Shown here: positions 13,294-21,827 of the stretch, in pieces
Numbering within the stretch: the stretch's first letter is position 1
Layout of the letters: each line of letters begins with the position of its first letter
Assembly: GCA_019418625.1 (NCBI GenBank)
Contig: DYBL01000041.1
Coordinates: 1-32,734 of the forward strand
Source: Clostridiales bacterium
GTDB lineage: Bacteria; Bacillota; Clostridia; Oscillospirales; Oscillospiraceae
Length of the DNA stretch: 32,734 bases
Direction of reading: 5' to 3'
Program-made: the position numbers and the translations under genes
Notes under the pieces: generated by a model
Databases searched by the model: none
What the model was told of the DNA's origin: nothing
The model's input: the letters and a program-made list of their open reading frames with translations, nothing else

Positions 13294-15827
13294 AGATCGC
13301 CCGGAAAAAGAGAGGGCGTATCTTTAAGGAACTGCGGATTTATTTCATAGTCATTCTGCTATTGGCTGTGTTGGGAGCCGCATTTCATGCTGTGCTGCGC
13401 CAGGCGCTGCTGAAAAACTTCCAGGAGGTCGGAACTGCCCTTGCCCGGAGCTACGTTTCTGAGGAGAGCAATAATCTGACCGTATATGAGACGCTGCTGA
13501 CCTTTGGAGCGGAGTCCATTAATGTACGGGTGCAGAAAGGACTTTCAGCGGACGAGATCGAAGAGTGGCTGGGCATGTATTATGAACGGCTGCAAACCGT
13601 ACTGGGTGAGGGGACCGTTGACCCCTATGCGGTTCTGGACGGACGGATCATTGCAGCAAATCCCTGGGATGGAGATACTACATATGACTTCAGCGCTACG
13701 GACTGGTATCAAGATGCACTGGAGGCCGATGGTAAAGTTATTTTCACCAATGCATATATAGACTCCATTACCGGAAAACCGGTGATCACCATTGCACAGA
13801 AGTGCTCCCGGACCACCGACGCCGTACTGGCGTTCGATATCTTCCCGGAGAATTTTCAGGGGCACGGCAATGCTGTGGCACTTCCGGAGGGGGCTTCCTT
13901 CTATGTGTGCGACGGGGCGGGAACGCTGCTGTATGCCCAGAGCGAACTCAGCCATGCCCGGGAAGAGCTGCAGGCATATATGGATACGATCCTGCCGGAC
14001 GTCAAAAGCGGTGTTCTGGATAACTATGACGCCTATGTGGAGGATCTGACCGGCCAGCGGCGGACCGTGTATTATTACAATATGTCCAATGGCTGGATCG
14101 GCGTGATCACAGTTCCGTTTGACACGATTTTGGAGCAGCTGAACTGGTTCTCCATGCTGGTTGGACTGGTGGTCCTGTTGTGTCTGGCAGGCGTTTTGAT
14201 TTTTGCCTGGAGAGATCTGAAGCTGTATGCCCAGGTGGAGCGCACCAACGAAACGGTGCGGGTTTTGGGCAATACCTATTACGCCCTCTATCGCATCGAT
14301 TATCAGGAAGAGACCTACGAAATGATCAAGGGTTCCGACTTTGTCCGTGGAAAGATCCCGCAAAAGGGCCCTTATTCGCTGCTGCTGGATGCTGCCAGCC
14401 AGGTCATTGAAGAGAAGACCTTCCGGGAGTTCCGGAAGAGCTTTTCCACGGAGAGTATCCGGGAACTGGTTTCCAAGCGCGTGCGGGACTTCGGAGGAGA
14501 TTTCCTGCGCCGGTTCGGAGATGAGTATCGGTGGGTCAGCGTCCGTGTGCTGTTTGACGAGTCACTGGCGCCGGAGGAAGTGGTGCTGTGCTTCCGGGAA
14601 GTGGATCAGGAAAAGCAGCGTCAGCTTCGGGAGCGGGAGCTGCTGGAAAACGCGCTGGAAAATGCCCGCCGCAGCGAAAAGACGAAGCATGCGTTCTTCA
14701 ACAACATGTCCCACGATATGCGCACGCCCCTCAATGCCATTCTGGGCATTTCAGAGTTGGTACGCCAGCATGCGGATGATCCGGACAAGGTGCGCGGTTA
14801 CATGGAAAAGATCTATTATTCCAGCCGCCAGTTGTTGGATCTGGTCAATGACATTCTGGACATGTCCCGTATGGAGCAGGGAAAAGTAATTTTGAATAAC
14901 CAGACCTTTGACCTGCGTCAGTGCATCGAAGAGTGCACGGAGACCTTCCGCCTTCAGGCGGACGCGGAGAAAAAGCATTTCCAGGTGGACTATGCGCTGC
15001 ACAGCTCCACGGTCCTGGGAGATGCATCCCGCTTTGGACAGGTCATGAATAACCTGCTTTCCAACGCTTTTAAATTCACCAATGAGGGCGACTGCGTGTC
15101 TGTGAGCGTCAAGCAGTTTGAGGATAAGACCTATTCCCAGTACCAGATCGTCGTAAAAGATACGGGAATCGGCATGTCCGAAGAGTTTTTGAAACATATC
15201 TTTGAGCCGTATGCCCGTGAGACCACGTTCTGTTCCAAACAGGTGGTGGGCACGGGACTGGGCATGCCCATCGTGAAAAATCTGGTCACCCAGATGAGCG
15301 GTCAGATCCATGTGGACAGCGCGTTGGGGAAGGGTACCACATTCACCATTACGGTGCCGTTTACCGTGGTCCGGGAAGAGAAAAAGGCGGCTGTCTCCGG
15401 CAAGGAGCCGGATCAGATGGGAGCGTTTTCCCTGAACGGGAAGTGCATCCTGCTGGCTGAGGACAATATGGTCAATATGGAGATCGCCACGGAGATCCTG
15501 TCCATGAACGGACTGGAGATCATCCAGGCGTGGAACGGGAAAGAGGCACTGGATAAGTTCCGGGATTCTCATCCGTTCCAGATCGACGCGGTGCTGATGG
15601 ACATGCAGATGCCGCAGATGGACGGATGTGAGGCGGCCCGGCAGATCCGCTCTCTGTCCCGGCCGGATGCAAAGACGGTGCCCATCATTGCGGTGACGGC
15701 CAATGCGTTTGCCGAGGATATCGCCGCTACCACGGCAGCAGGCATGGACGCCCATGTATCCAAGCCCATTGATTTCCAGATTCTCTGCAAGACGCTGGAA
15801 GAGCTGACGCTGAAGAAAAAACAATAA
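13290..15827 (+). CDS. Hybrid sensor histidine kinase with dCache-like sensor and receiver
   Basis: An 845-residue membrane kinase. The order is: membrane span at about 15-35; extracellular double-Cache-like region at about 40-280 (DPYAVLDGRIIAANPW, DWYQDAL, FTNAYIDSITGKPVITIA); second span at about 286-306; PAS-like region at about 318-437; HisKA with H475 (FFNNMSHDMRTPLNAI); ATPase with N box NNLLSNAFKF, G1 KDTGIGMS and G2 GTGLGM; and a C-terminal receiver with acidic E724/D725, phosphoacceptor D771 (VLMDMQMPQMDG) and the conserved Lys of VSKP. All catalytic residues are present. It should autophosphorylate, load its receiver and hand phosphate to the Hpt protein encoded just upstream. No output regulator is adjacent. 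The ligand of the Cache-like region is unknown. Confidence 0.92.
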   Translation: MKIARKKRGRIFKELRIYFIVILLLAVLGAAFHAVLRQALLKNFQEVGTALARSYVSEESNNLTVYETLLTFGAESINVRVQKGLSADEIEEWLGMYYERLQTVLGEGTVDPYAVLDGRIIAANPWDGDTTYDFSATDWYQDALEADGKVIFTNAYIDSITGKPVITIAQKCSRTTDAVLAFDIFPENFQGHGNAVALPEGASFYVCDGAGTLLYAQSELSHAREELQAYMDTILPDVKSGVLDNYDAYVEDLTGQRRTVYYYNMSNGWIGVITVPFDTILEQLNWFSMLVGLVVLLCLAGVLIFAWRDLKLYAQVERTNETVRVLGNTYYALYRIDYQEETYEMIKGSDFVRGKIPQKGPYSLLLDAASQVIEEKTFREFRKSFSTESIRELVSKRVRDFGGDFLRRFGDEYRWVSVRVLFDESLAPEEVVLCFREVDQEKQRQLRERELLENALENARRSEKTKHAFFNNMSHDMRTPLNAILGISELVRQHADDPDKVRGYMEKIYYSSRQLLDLVNDILDMSRMEQGKVILNNQTFDLRQCIEECTETFRLQADAEKKHFQVDYALHSSTVLGDASRFGQVMNNLLSNAFKFTNEGDCVSVSVKQFEDKTYSQYQIVVKDTGIGMSEEFLKHIFEPYARETTFCSKQVVGTGLGMPIVKNLVTQMSGQIHVDSALGKGTTFTITVPFTVVREEKKAAVSGKEPDQMGAFSLNGKCILLAEDNMVNMEIATEILSMNGLEIIQAWNGKEALDKFRDSHPFQIDAVLMDMQMPQMDGCEAARQIRSLSRPDAKTVPIIAVTANAFAEDIAATTAAGMDAHVSKPIDFQILCKTLEELTLKKKQ

Positions 15828-15864
15828 AAAGAAGGCCCCGCCTGCGGATTTCGCAGGCGGGGCC
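15820..15864 (-). terminator. Intrinsic terminator of rnpB (minus strand)
   Basis: Perfect 13-bp arms (15834-15846 and 15852-15864) close on a 5-nt loop. Read on the minus strand the stem is followed by TTCTTTTTATTG, a good T-tract. On the plus strand no T run follows, so this primarily ends rnpB. The hybrid-kinase stop codon at 15825-15827 lies inside the minus-strand T-tract, so the two transcripts collide here. Confidence 0.85.
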
Positions 15865-15873
15865 AGATCATAT

Positions 15874-16325
15874 GCGAGCAAAACTGTAAGCCGGGTTCTG
15901 TATTTGACAGCCATCTATCTAGGCGCCCTGTTGCCAGAACGCTCAAGCCACCTCTGGGAAGCGGCCGGGCAAGCCATATGCTTCCAACCACGGTGTTGCT
16001 CCGAATAGAGTTTACAGCGACGGACAGTCTCCAGCCGTCGGGTGCGCTCTTACCGCACCTTTCCACCCTTACCTCGTCGGCGCAGGTTCCGGATCCTGCG
16101 CCCCACCGCTTGCGGCAGGGCGCACTCCCTACTCCGCGCCTCCTCTCCCCAGAAAAACTTGCGTTTTTCCGGGTGCCCCTTTTGGGGATGAGGCGGTATC
16201 TCTCTGTTGCACTTTTCCTGAAGTCGCCTTCGGCGGGCGTTACCCGTTATTCTTGCCCTGTGGAGCCCGGACTTTCCTCATGGACGGCCTTTCGGCCTGC
16301 CCACGCGACTGTCTGTTTTCCTCGC
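15874..16325 (-). ncRNA. rnpB: RNase P catalytic RNA (class A-like)
   Basis: The minus strand shows the universally conserved RNase P RNA blocks: GAGGAAAGTCCGGGCTCC near the 5' end (about 16284-16267), the GGTAAGGTGGAAAGGTGCGG region in the middle, and ACAGAACCCGGCTTA near the 3' end (about 15899-15885). The termini pair as helix P1: GCGAG at 16325-16321 with CTCGC at 15878-15874, continuing AAAAC with GTTTT after one mismatch. The RNA is about 450 nt and cuts 5' leaders from pre-tRNA, with RnpA as partner. Its promoter and terminator are both visible. Class A is inferred from the arrangement; open frames within this block are not genes. Confidence 0.95.
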
Positions 16326-16332
16326 ATCAGTC

Positions 16333-16361
16333 ATTTTACAGGAAACACCGCAGAATGTCAA
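16333..16361 (-). promoter_or_regulatory. Consensus promoter of rnpB
   Basis: On the minus strand, TTGACA (16361-16356), a 17-bp spacer and TAAAAT (16338-16333). The expected start, about 7-8 bp past the -10 box, coincides with the G at 16325 that opens helix P1. This independently supports the 5' end given for the RNA. Confidence 0.85.
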
Positions 16362-16416
16362 CGGGCAGCCGCTGGCCGGAAAAGAGTAAAACCAGGAAAG
16401 ACAGGGATTGTGCAGT

Positions 16417-16445
16417 TGTAATTTTAGGGTGGCTGCGGTATAATT
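16417..16445 (+). promoter_or_regulatory. Sigma-A promoter of murD
   Basis: TTGTAA (16417-16422), a 17-bp spacer and a perfect TATAAT (16440-16445). It diverges from the rnpB promoter about 55 bp away. A small hairpin (TCGCC-TGAG-GGCGA) lies in the short leader before the ribosome site. Confidence 0.75.
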
Positions 16446-16495
16446 TCCCTGTATGGAATCATCGCCTGAGGGCGAGATCATAAGGAGCGATTTTC

Positions 16496-17872
16496 ATGGA
16501 ATTTGAACAGTATCTGGATTCTCTGCAAGGGAAAACAGTGGCCGTCATCGGGATTGGTGTGTCCAACCGCCCGCTGATCGAATTGCTGGCTGCACGGGGC
16601 ATCTCGGTGACAGCCAGAGACCGGCAGCAGCGCCAGGCTCTTGGTGACTATGCCGGTCATCTGGAGGCCATGGGCTGTCGTCTGTGTTTGGGTGAGGAAT
16701 ATCTGGACGGGCTCAATGAGGACGTGATCTTCCGCACGCCGGGGATGCGCCCTGATGTGCCGGAACTGGCGGCGGCAGTGGCGCGGGGAAGCACGCTCAC
16801 TTCTGAGATGGAAGTGTTTTTTGAAGTGTGCCCCTGTCCCATCATCGCAGTGACCGGCAGCGATGGAAAAACCACCACTACCACGATCATTGCAGAGCTT
16901 TTGCGTTCGGCAGGGAAGACGGTCCACCTGGGCGGCAATATCGGTCATCCGCTGCTGGCGGAGACTCCCTCCATCCAGCCGGAGGATGTGGCGGTGCTGG
17001 AGCTGTCCTCGTTCCAGCTGATGACGATGGGACGCAGTCCCCATATTGCGGTCATCACCAATCTTTCCCCCAATCATCTGGATGTCCACAAGGACTTTGC
17101 AGAGTATATTACTGCAAAGGAAAATATCTTTACACACCAGAATACGCAAGATATTGCTGTATTCAATGCGGATAATTCCATCACCGCCCAGCAGGCGGAG
17201 CGGGCCTTGGGCCGGGCTCGGCTCTTCTCCCGGAAAAATGAGGTGGAAGACGGGGTGTTCCTTCGGGACGGAAAGATCATTGCCCGACACGGCGGCCAGG
17301 AGCGTGTGGTCATGAACCGGGAGGATATCCGGCTGCCCGGTGAGCACAACGTAGAGAATTACCTGGCTGCCATTGCCGCAGTGGACGGCATGGTGAGCGA
17401 TGATCGGATCGCTGCCTTTGCCAGGAGCTTTGGCGGAGTGGAGCATCGGATCGAGCTGATCCGCACATTGGACGGAGTCCGGTGGTACAACGATTCCATC
17501 GCCTCCAGCCCCAGCCGCACTATCGCGGGCCTGCGGGCCTTCCCGGAGAAGGTGATCCTCATTGCAGGCGGAAAGGATAAGGGCATCAGCTACGCCGAAC
17601 TGGGGCCCGTGGTCAATGACCATGTAAAGCTGCTGCTGCTGTGCGGCGCTACGGCCGGCGTGATCCGCGAGAGCGTGGAGCAGGCAGAGAACTACCAGGG
17701 CCTGGAGATCATCGATGTGGCAGATTATCACCAGGCCGCTCAGACCGCCCGGGAACGGGCAGTGGAGGGGGATGTGGTCATCCTTTCTCCCGCCAGTACT
17801 TCCTTTGACCGCTTCAAGAACTTTATGGAGCGCGGCAAGGCCTTTAAAGAAGTGGTGAACGGTTTGCAATAA
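16496..17872 (+). CDS. murD: UDP-N-acetylmuramoyl-L-alanine:D-glutamate ligase
   Basis: A 458-residue Mur ligase. The N-terminal Rossmann-like domain begins with VAVIGIGVSN. The ATP loop VTGSDGKTTTT spans residues 119-129. The conserved stretch LELSSFQL, the metal-site motif NLSPNHLDVH, and the C-terminal IAGGKDKG and LSPASTSFDRFKNF are all diagnostic of MurD. It adds D-glutamate to UDP-MurNAc-L-Ala in the cytoplasm. It starts at an ATG with AAGGAG upstream, behind its own promoter, and is not part of an mra/mur cluster here. It is followed after 45 bp by the yunB start, with a hairpin between them. Confidence 0.96.
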   Translation: MEFEQYLDSLQGKTVAVIGIGVSNRPLIELLAARGISVTARDRQQRQALGDYAGHLEAMGCRLCLGEEYLDGLNEDVIFRTPGMRPDVPELAAAVARGSTLTSEMEVFFEVCPCPIIAVTGSDGKTTTTTIIAELLRSAGKTVHLGGNIGHPLLAETPSIQPEDVAVLELSSFQLMTMGRSPHIAVITNLSPNHLDVHKDFAEYITAKENIFTHQNTQDIAVFNADNSITAQQAERALGRARLFSRKNEVEDGVFLRDGKIIARHGGQERVVMNREDIRLPGEHNVENYLAAIAAVDGMVSDDRIAAFARSFGGVEHRIELIRTLDGVRWYNDSIASSPSRTIAGLRAFPEKVILIAGGKDKGISYAELGPVVNDHVKLLLLCGATAGVIRESVEQAENYQGLEIIDVADYHQAAQTARERAVEGDVVILSPASTSFDRFKNFMERGKAFKEVVNGLQ

Positions 17873-17878
17873 GGCCAA

Positions 17879-17905
17879 CCTCCTCGCGCATAGGATGTGC
17901 GGAGG
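17879..17905 (+). promoter_or_regulatory. Hairpin that masks the yunB ribosome site
   Basis: CCTCC-TC-GCGCAT (17879-17891) can fold on ATGTGC-GGAGG (17895-17905) with a 2-nt bulge and one G-U pair. The GGAGG that serves the ATG at 17918 lies in the 3' arm, so the fold would hide it. There is no T-tract, so it is not a terminator. Confidence 0.5.
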
Positions 17906-17917
17906 GGGGATCATCAC

Positions 17918-18619
17918 ATGGGGCCGGGCTTTTTCCGCTACTATCGCCGCAGCCGCCGTCCACTGGCGCGTTTGCTGGTGCTTACCGCTGCGGTTATACT
18001 GCTTACTGTGGTCTTGATTGCAGCGGTGCAGATGCGTCCGCTGCTGGAGGGACTGGCCACGACCCGGGTGTCCAACGTAGTGACCGGCATCGTTTCCCAG
18101 TCGGTCTACGAGGCCATTGAAGCGGGAACACTGGAGTACGACGCCCTGGTGACATTGGAGAAGGATAACGATGGAAAAGTCAGCGCGGTGTGTAGCAATA
18201 TGGCTGCATTCAATCACTTGCAAGCGGAAATACTTGACACTGTATTGACCCGGATCGGCCAGGTATCGGCCAAGGAGCTGTCCATCCCCATCGGTACGCT
18301 GACTGGTTCCAGCCTGCTGGCGGGCCGGGGACCGCGGATCCATGTGCGGATGGAGTCGGTGGGCACGTCGGAGGCGCACTTTGAAAATGCCTTCATTGAT
18401 GCCGGAATCAACCAGACCAAGCACCAGATCATTTTGAACGTGGACGTATATGTAAGTATCCTGCTGCCCGGCTTTACCACTGCCACCAAGGTCTCCAACT
18501 CCTTTGTGGTGGCAGAGACGGTAATCGTCGGCTCTGTGCCGGACACGTATACGTATTTCAGTACGTCGCCGGAGACGTATGAGGAGGATTTGAAAGATTA
18601 TATCCTGAACGGAAGCTGA
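17918..18619 (+). CDS. yunB: Sporulation protein YunB
   Basis: A 233-residue protein with a basic N-terminus (FRYYRRSRRPLAR), one membrane span at about residues 18-38, and an extracytoplasmic body. The body carries family hallmarks: RVSNVVTGIVSQSVYEAI, ELSIPIGTLTGSSLLAGRGP and the late VPDTYTYF. YunB is a sigma-E-dependent sporulation protein in Bacillus; its exact role is not known. The ATG at 17918 is chosen because GGAGGGGGG lies 8 nt before it; a GTG at 17897 would add 7 residues without a ribosome site. The gene is wedged between murD and ligA, with ligA starting 9 bp later. Confidence 0.88.
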   Translation: MGPGFFRYYRRSRRPLARLLVLTAAVILLTVVLIAAVQMRPLLEGLATTRVSNVVTGIVSQSVYEAIEAGTLEYDALVTLEKDNDGKVSAVCSNMAAFNHLQAEILDTVLTRIGQVSAKELSIPIGTLTGSSLLAGRGPRIHVRMESVGTSEAHFENAFIDAGINQTKHQIILNVDVYVSILLPGFTTATKVSNSFVVAETVIVGSVPDTYTYFSTSPETYEEDLKDYILNGS

Positions 18620-18628
18620 GGAGGATCC

Positions 18629-20605
18629 ATGGATTACCGCGAAAGAATACAGGAACTGCGCCGTATCCTGAATGAAAACGGCTATCGCTACTATGTGCTG
18701 GATGCACCTACTATGAGCGACTATGAATACGACATGCTCAACCGGGAGCTGGAGGAGCTGGAAGCCCAGCATCCGGAGGAGATCACGCCGGATTCCCCCA
18801 CTCAGCGGGTGGGGGGAAAGATCCTGGAGGGGTTCCAGCCCTATACCCACCAGGTACCGCTGGAGAGCTTGCAGGATGTGTTCAGCCATGAGGAGACGGC
18901 AGAGTTCTGCGCCCGGATGGACGAGGCGCTGGGCGCTCAGGCGGTTTATTCCGTGGAGCCGAAGGTGGACGGCCTTTCCGTTGCGCTGGAGTACCGCGAC
19001 GGCGTGTTCGTCCGGGGTGCTACCCGGGGAGACGGCCGCGTGGGAGAGGACGTGACGGAGAACCTGCGGACCATCCGCTCCATTCCCATGACCTTGCCGG
19101 ACAAACTGCCGCTGCTGGTGGTGCGGGGCGAGGTGTATATGGCCAGGTCCGTATTTGAGGAGATCAACCGGGAGCGGGAGCTCCAGGGAAAACCCCTGAT
19201 GGCCAATCCCCGCAACGCCGCCGCGGGCTCCTTGCGGCAGCTGGACCCGAAGGTGTGCGCCCAGCGGCGCCTGGATATCCAGGTGTTCAATTTGCAGCAG
19301 GCGGAGGGCATGGAGTTCTCCACCCATACGGAGACCCTGGAATATCTTGCGTCCCAGCGGTTCAAGGTGATCCCCCACAAGAAGCTGGCTGGGGCCGAGG
19401 CCTGCCGGGAGGAGATCGAGCGGATCAACGACCAGCGCATGGACTATCCCTTTGATATTGACGGCGCCGTGGTGAAGCTGGACTCTCTGGCGGAGCGGGC
19501 GGTGCTGGGCTCCACGGCCAAGTTCCCCAAGTGGGCAGTGGCGTTCAAGTATCCCCCGGAGAAAAAACCGGCGCAGGTGCTGGATATTGTGGTGCAGGTG
19601 GGCCGTACCGGCGTCCTGACGCCCCGGGCAGTGCTGACGCCGGTGCGGCTGGCGGGCACTACTGTGACCAGCGCCACGCTGCACAATCAGGACTATATCA
19701 CGGAAAAGGATATCCGGGTGGGGGACACTGTTGTGGTGCAGAAGGCCGGAGAGATCATCCCTGAGATCGTGGAGGTGGACTTCTCCAAGCGTCCGGAGGG
19801 CACGGTGCCCTATACGCTGCCGGAGCAGTGCCCGGTCTGCGGTGCGCCGGTGGTACGGGACGAGGACGGTGCCGCGCTGCGCTGTACCGGCGCGGAGTGC
19901 CCAGCGCAGCTGCTTCGTAATCTCACCCACTTTGCCAGCCGGGATGCCATGGATATCGACGGCTGCGGCCCTGCGGTGCTGCAGCAGCTGGTGGATAATG
20001 GCCTTGTGGCCAATCCGGCGGATCTGTACAGCCTGCGTGCGGAGGATGTGGCCAAGCTGGACCGGATGGGCGAAAAGTCCGCAGACAACCTGATCCGCGC
20101 CATTGCCAAGTCCAAGGAGAACGATCTTTCCAAGCTGATTTACGGCCTGGGCATTCGTCAGGTAGGTGAGAAGGCAGCCAAGGTGCTGGCCATGCATTTC
20201 GGCTCCATGGACGCTTTGATGGCAGCCACGGAGGAGGAGCTGACGCAGATCAACGACGTGGGCGCCGTGACCGCCCGCTGCATCGTGGACTACCTGGCCG
20301 CGCCCCAGTCCAGGGACCTGATTGACCGGCTGAAAGCCGCCGGTGTGAACATGGAGAGCCATGCGGAGCTGGTGGACCGCCGGTTTGAGGGTCAGACGTT
20401 CGTGCTGACCGGTACACTGACCCGCTTTGACCGGAAAACCGCCCAGGCACTCATTGAGGAGCGGGGTGGCAAGGCCGCAGGCTCCGTGTCCAAGCGCACT
20501 ACCTATGTGGTGGCCGGTGAAGCGGCGGGAAGCAAGCTGCAAAAGGCACGGGAGCTGAATATCCCGGTCCTCACAGAGGACGAGTTTGCCGAGCTGCTGC
20601 GCTGA
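18629..20605 (+). CDS. ligA: NAD-dependent DNA ligase
   Basis: A 658-residue LigA of normal length. The order is: NAD-binding Ia domain (YRYYVLDAPTMSDYEYD), adenylation domain with catalytic lysine K112 (EPKVDGLS), OB fold, four-cysteine zinc finger (CPVCGAP then CTGAECPAQ), helix-hairpin-helix array, and a C-terminal BRCT domain (about 590-655, FEGQTFVLTGTLTRF). It seals nicks in Okazaki fragments and repair patches. GGAGG lies directly before the ATG, 9 bp after the yunB stop, so it is cotranscribed with yunB. A bidirectional hairpin terminator follows. Confidence 0.97.
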   Translation: MDYRERIQELRRILNENGYRYYVLDAPTMSDYEYDMLNRELEELEAQHPEEITPDSPTQRVGGKILEGFQPYTHQVPLESLQDVFSHEETAEFCARMDEALGAQAVYSVEPKVDGLSVALEYRDGVFVRGATRGDGRVGEDVTENLRTIRSIPMTLPDKLPLLVVRGEVYMARSVFEEINRERELQGKPLMANPRNAAAGSLRQLDPKVCAQRRLDIQVFNLQQAEGMEFSTHTETLEYLASQRFKVIPHKKLAGAEACREEIERINDQRMDYPFDIDGAVVKLDSLAERAVLGSTAKFPKWAVAFKYPPEKKPAQVLDIVVQVGRTGVLTPRAVLTPVRLAGTTVTSATLHNQDYITEKDIRVGDTVVVQKAGEIIPEIVEVDFSKRPEGTVPYTLPEQCPVCGAPVVRDEDGAALRCTGAECPAQLLRNLTHFASRDAMDIDGCGPAVLQQLVDNGLVANPADLYSLRAEDVAKLDRMGEKSADNLIRAIAKSKENDLSKLIYGLGIRQVGEKAAKVLAMHFGSMDALMAATEEELTQINDVGAVTARCIVDYLAAPQSRDLIDRLKAAGVNMESHAELVDRRFEGQTFVLTGTLTRFDRKTAQALIEERGGKAAGSVSKRTTYVVAGEAAGSKLQKARELNIPVLTEDEFAELLR

Positions 20606-20631
20606 CACAGCAGATAGATGCCTGGAAAATA

Positions 20632-20660
20632 AAAACGCCGCGGAACTTCCGCGGCGTTTT
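20632..20660. terminator. Bidirectional terminator between ligA and cotJC
   Basis: A perfect 12-bp stem (20632-20643 with 20649-20660, AAAACGCCGCGG and complement) has A and T runs built into both arms, so it can end the plus-strand ligA message and the minus-strand cotJ message alike. Confidence 0.88.
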
Positions 20661-20676
20661 CTTATGCACGATCGTC

Positions 20677-21273
20677 TTACCGGTCAAAGGCGGGGTTGAG
20701 ATAGTAGACGTTTTTCTCGTCCATTTTATCCTTGGCAAGCCGCAGCCCCTCGCCGAAGCGCTGGAAGTGGACGATCTCCCGGGCCCGCAGGAATTTGATG
20801 GCGTCAGAGACGTCGGGGTCATCGGACAGACGAAGAATGTTATCGTAGGTGACACGCGCTTTCTGCTCTGCCGCCAGATCTTCCGTCAGGTCGGCGATCA
20901 CGTCGCCCTTGACTGCCATGCCGGCGGCATTCCACGGAGAGCCGGAGGCGGCAGTGGGGTAGACGCCCGCAGTGTGGTCCACAAAGTAAGGGGCAAAGCC
21001 CGCTTCCTTGATTTGATCCTCCGTCAAATTCCGCGTCAGCTGGTGGACGATGGTGCCGATCATTTCCAGATGTCCCAACTCTTCTGTGCCGATATCCGTC
21101 AAAAGGGCCTTCAGCTCCGGATACGGCATGGAATAGCGCTGAGAGAGGTAGCGCAGCGAGGCGCCCAGTTCACCGTCCGGTCCGCCGTACTGGCTGATGA
21201 TGAGAGCTGCCAGCTTGGGATTGGTGTTTTTGATTCTGACCGGGTACTGCAGCTTCTTTTCATATACAAACAT
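20677..21273 (-). CDS. cotJC: Spore coat protein CotJC, manganese-catalase family
   Basis: A 198-residue ferritin-like four-helix protein that matches CotJC. It starts MFVYEKKLQYPV, then has helix motifs with metal-ligand Glu and His: GTEELGHLEMIGTIV, EDLAAEQKARVTYDNI and RAREIVHFQRFGE. This is the di-manganese catalase fold, so peroxide removal in or on the spore is likely but not shown for most CotJC proteins. The ATG shares a base with the TAA of the upstream cotJA/B gene (TAATG), and AAGGAG is upstream, so the two are translationally coupled. It ends at the bidirectional terminator. Confidence 0.93.
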   Translation of the reverse strand: MFVYEKKLQYPVRIKNTNPKLAALIISQYGGPDGELGASLRYLSQRYSMPYPELKALLTDIGTEELGHLEMIGTIVHQLTRNLTEDQIKEAGFAPYFVDHTAGVYPTAASGSPWNAAGMAVKGDVIADLTEDLAAEQKARVTYDNILRLSDDPDVSDAIKFLRAREIVHFQRFGEGLRLAKDKMDEKNVYYLNPAFDR

Positions 21274-21734
21274 TATTCGCCAACTCCTTCCTCCCAGGGC
21301 CAGGGATCTTTCAGCCACACGTAACCATCCTCGGGCGTCAGGGTGGTCTGTGTAAGAGGCCCATAGCGTTTTTCGTATTTCTCCCGGCCCTCATTGGCCA
21401 GCTTGATATAGGACCAATAGAGCTGCAGGACCTCCTGATCCTGGGCATGTGTCACCAGGTACAGCCCCAGTTCGTCGATGGCAAAATCCAGGGCCATCAG
21501 TTCGGCCAGAGCTGTGTTGGCCATCTTGGTGCGTGCCTGGATAGCCGCTTTGAAGGGAAGGTCCAGGCCGGGGAACAGCGTGCCGGTCTGCAGGGCCTCC
21601 ATCCGGCTGTAACGCACCGGGTTGGGCTGCTGTGTGGGTACAAAGGGGAAGGCCAGCGCGCCGCAGGCGCCGGGCAGCGACCCCTGATCCTCGCCGCATG
21701 AGGCGGCGGGGGAATTGCTTTTCATGGTGTCCAT
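21273..21734 (-). CDS. Fused CotJA-CotJB spore coat protein
   Basis: A 153-residue protein that carries two coat proteins in one frame. Residues about 28-70 read as CotJA (FPFVPTQQPNPV, YSRMEALQTGTLFPGLDLPF). Residues about 73-150 read as CotJB (ALDFAIDELGLYLVTHAQD, YEKRYGPLT, WLKDPWPWEE). In Bacillus and most Clostridia these are separate genes, cotJA and cotJB. No stop or internal ribosome site is seen at the joint (KAAIQARTKMANTALAELM). The ATG at 21734 is chosen because AAAGGAGG lies 12 nt upstream; a second ATG at 21725 is farther away. The gene heads a cotJ operon that in relatives is under sigma-E; I could not identify a convincing sigma-E promoter. Confidence 0.87.
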   Translation of the reverse strand: MDTMKSNSPAASCGEDQGSLPGACGALAFPFVPTQQPNPVRYSRMEALQTGTLFPGLDLPFKAAIQARTKMANTALAELMALDFAIDELGLYLVTHAQDQEVLQLYWSYIKLANEGREKYEKRYGPLTQTTLTPEDGYVWLKDPWPWEEGVGE

Positions 21735-21827
21735 GTTGGGTAGAATCCTCCTTTGCCGATGGACTCGGGCAGGGAAGCACCCTGCCTGGTTCATGATATG
21801 CGGGGGAGAGCGAAGGGGAGCATGGCC

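Noticed and set aside
15978..16421. Open frames of up to 147 codons within the rnpB block
   Set aside because: The block is accounted for by RNase P RNA, with conserved segments, paired ends, promoter and terminator. The frames have no protein motif.
16478..20608. A 1376-codon open frame on the minus strand across murD, yunB and ligA
   Set aside because: It runs exactly antisense to three well-recognised genes. It is His-, Gln- and Arg-rich with no domain, and is explained by the high GC content and codon bias of the sense genes.
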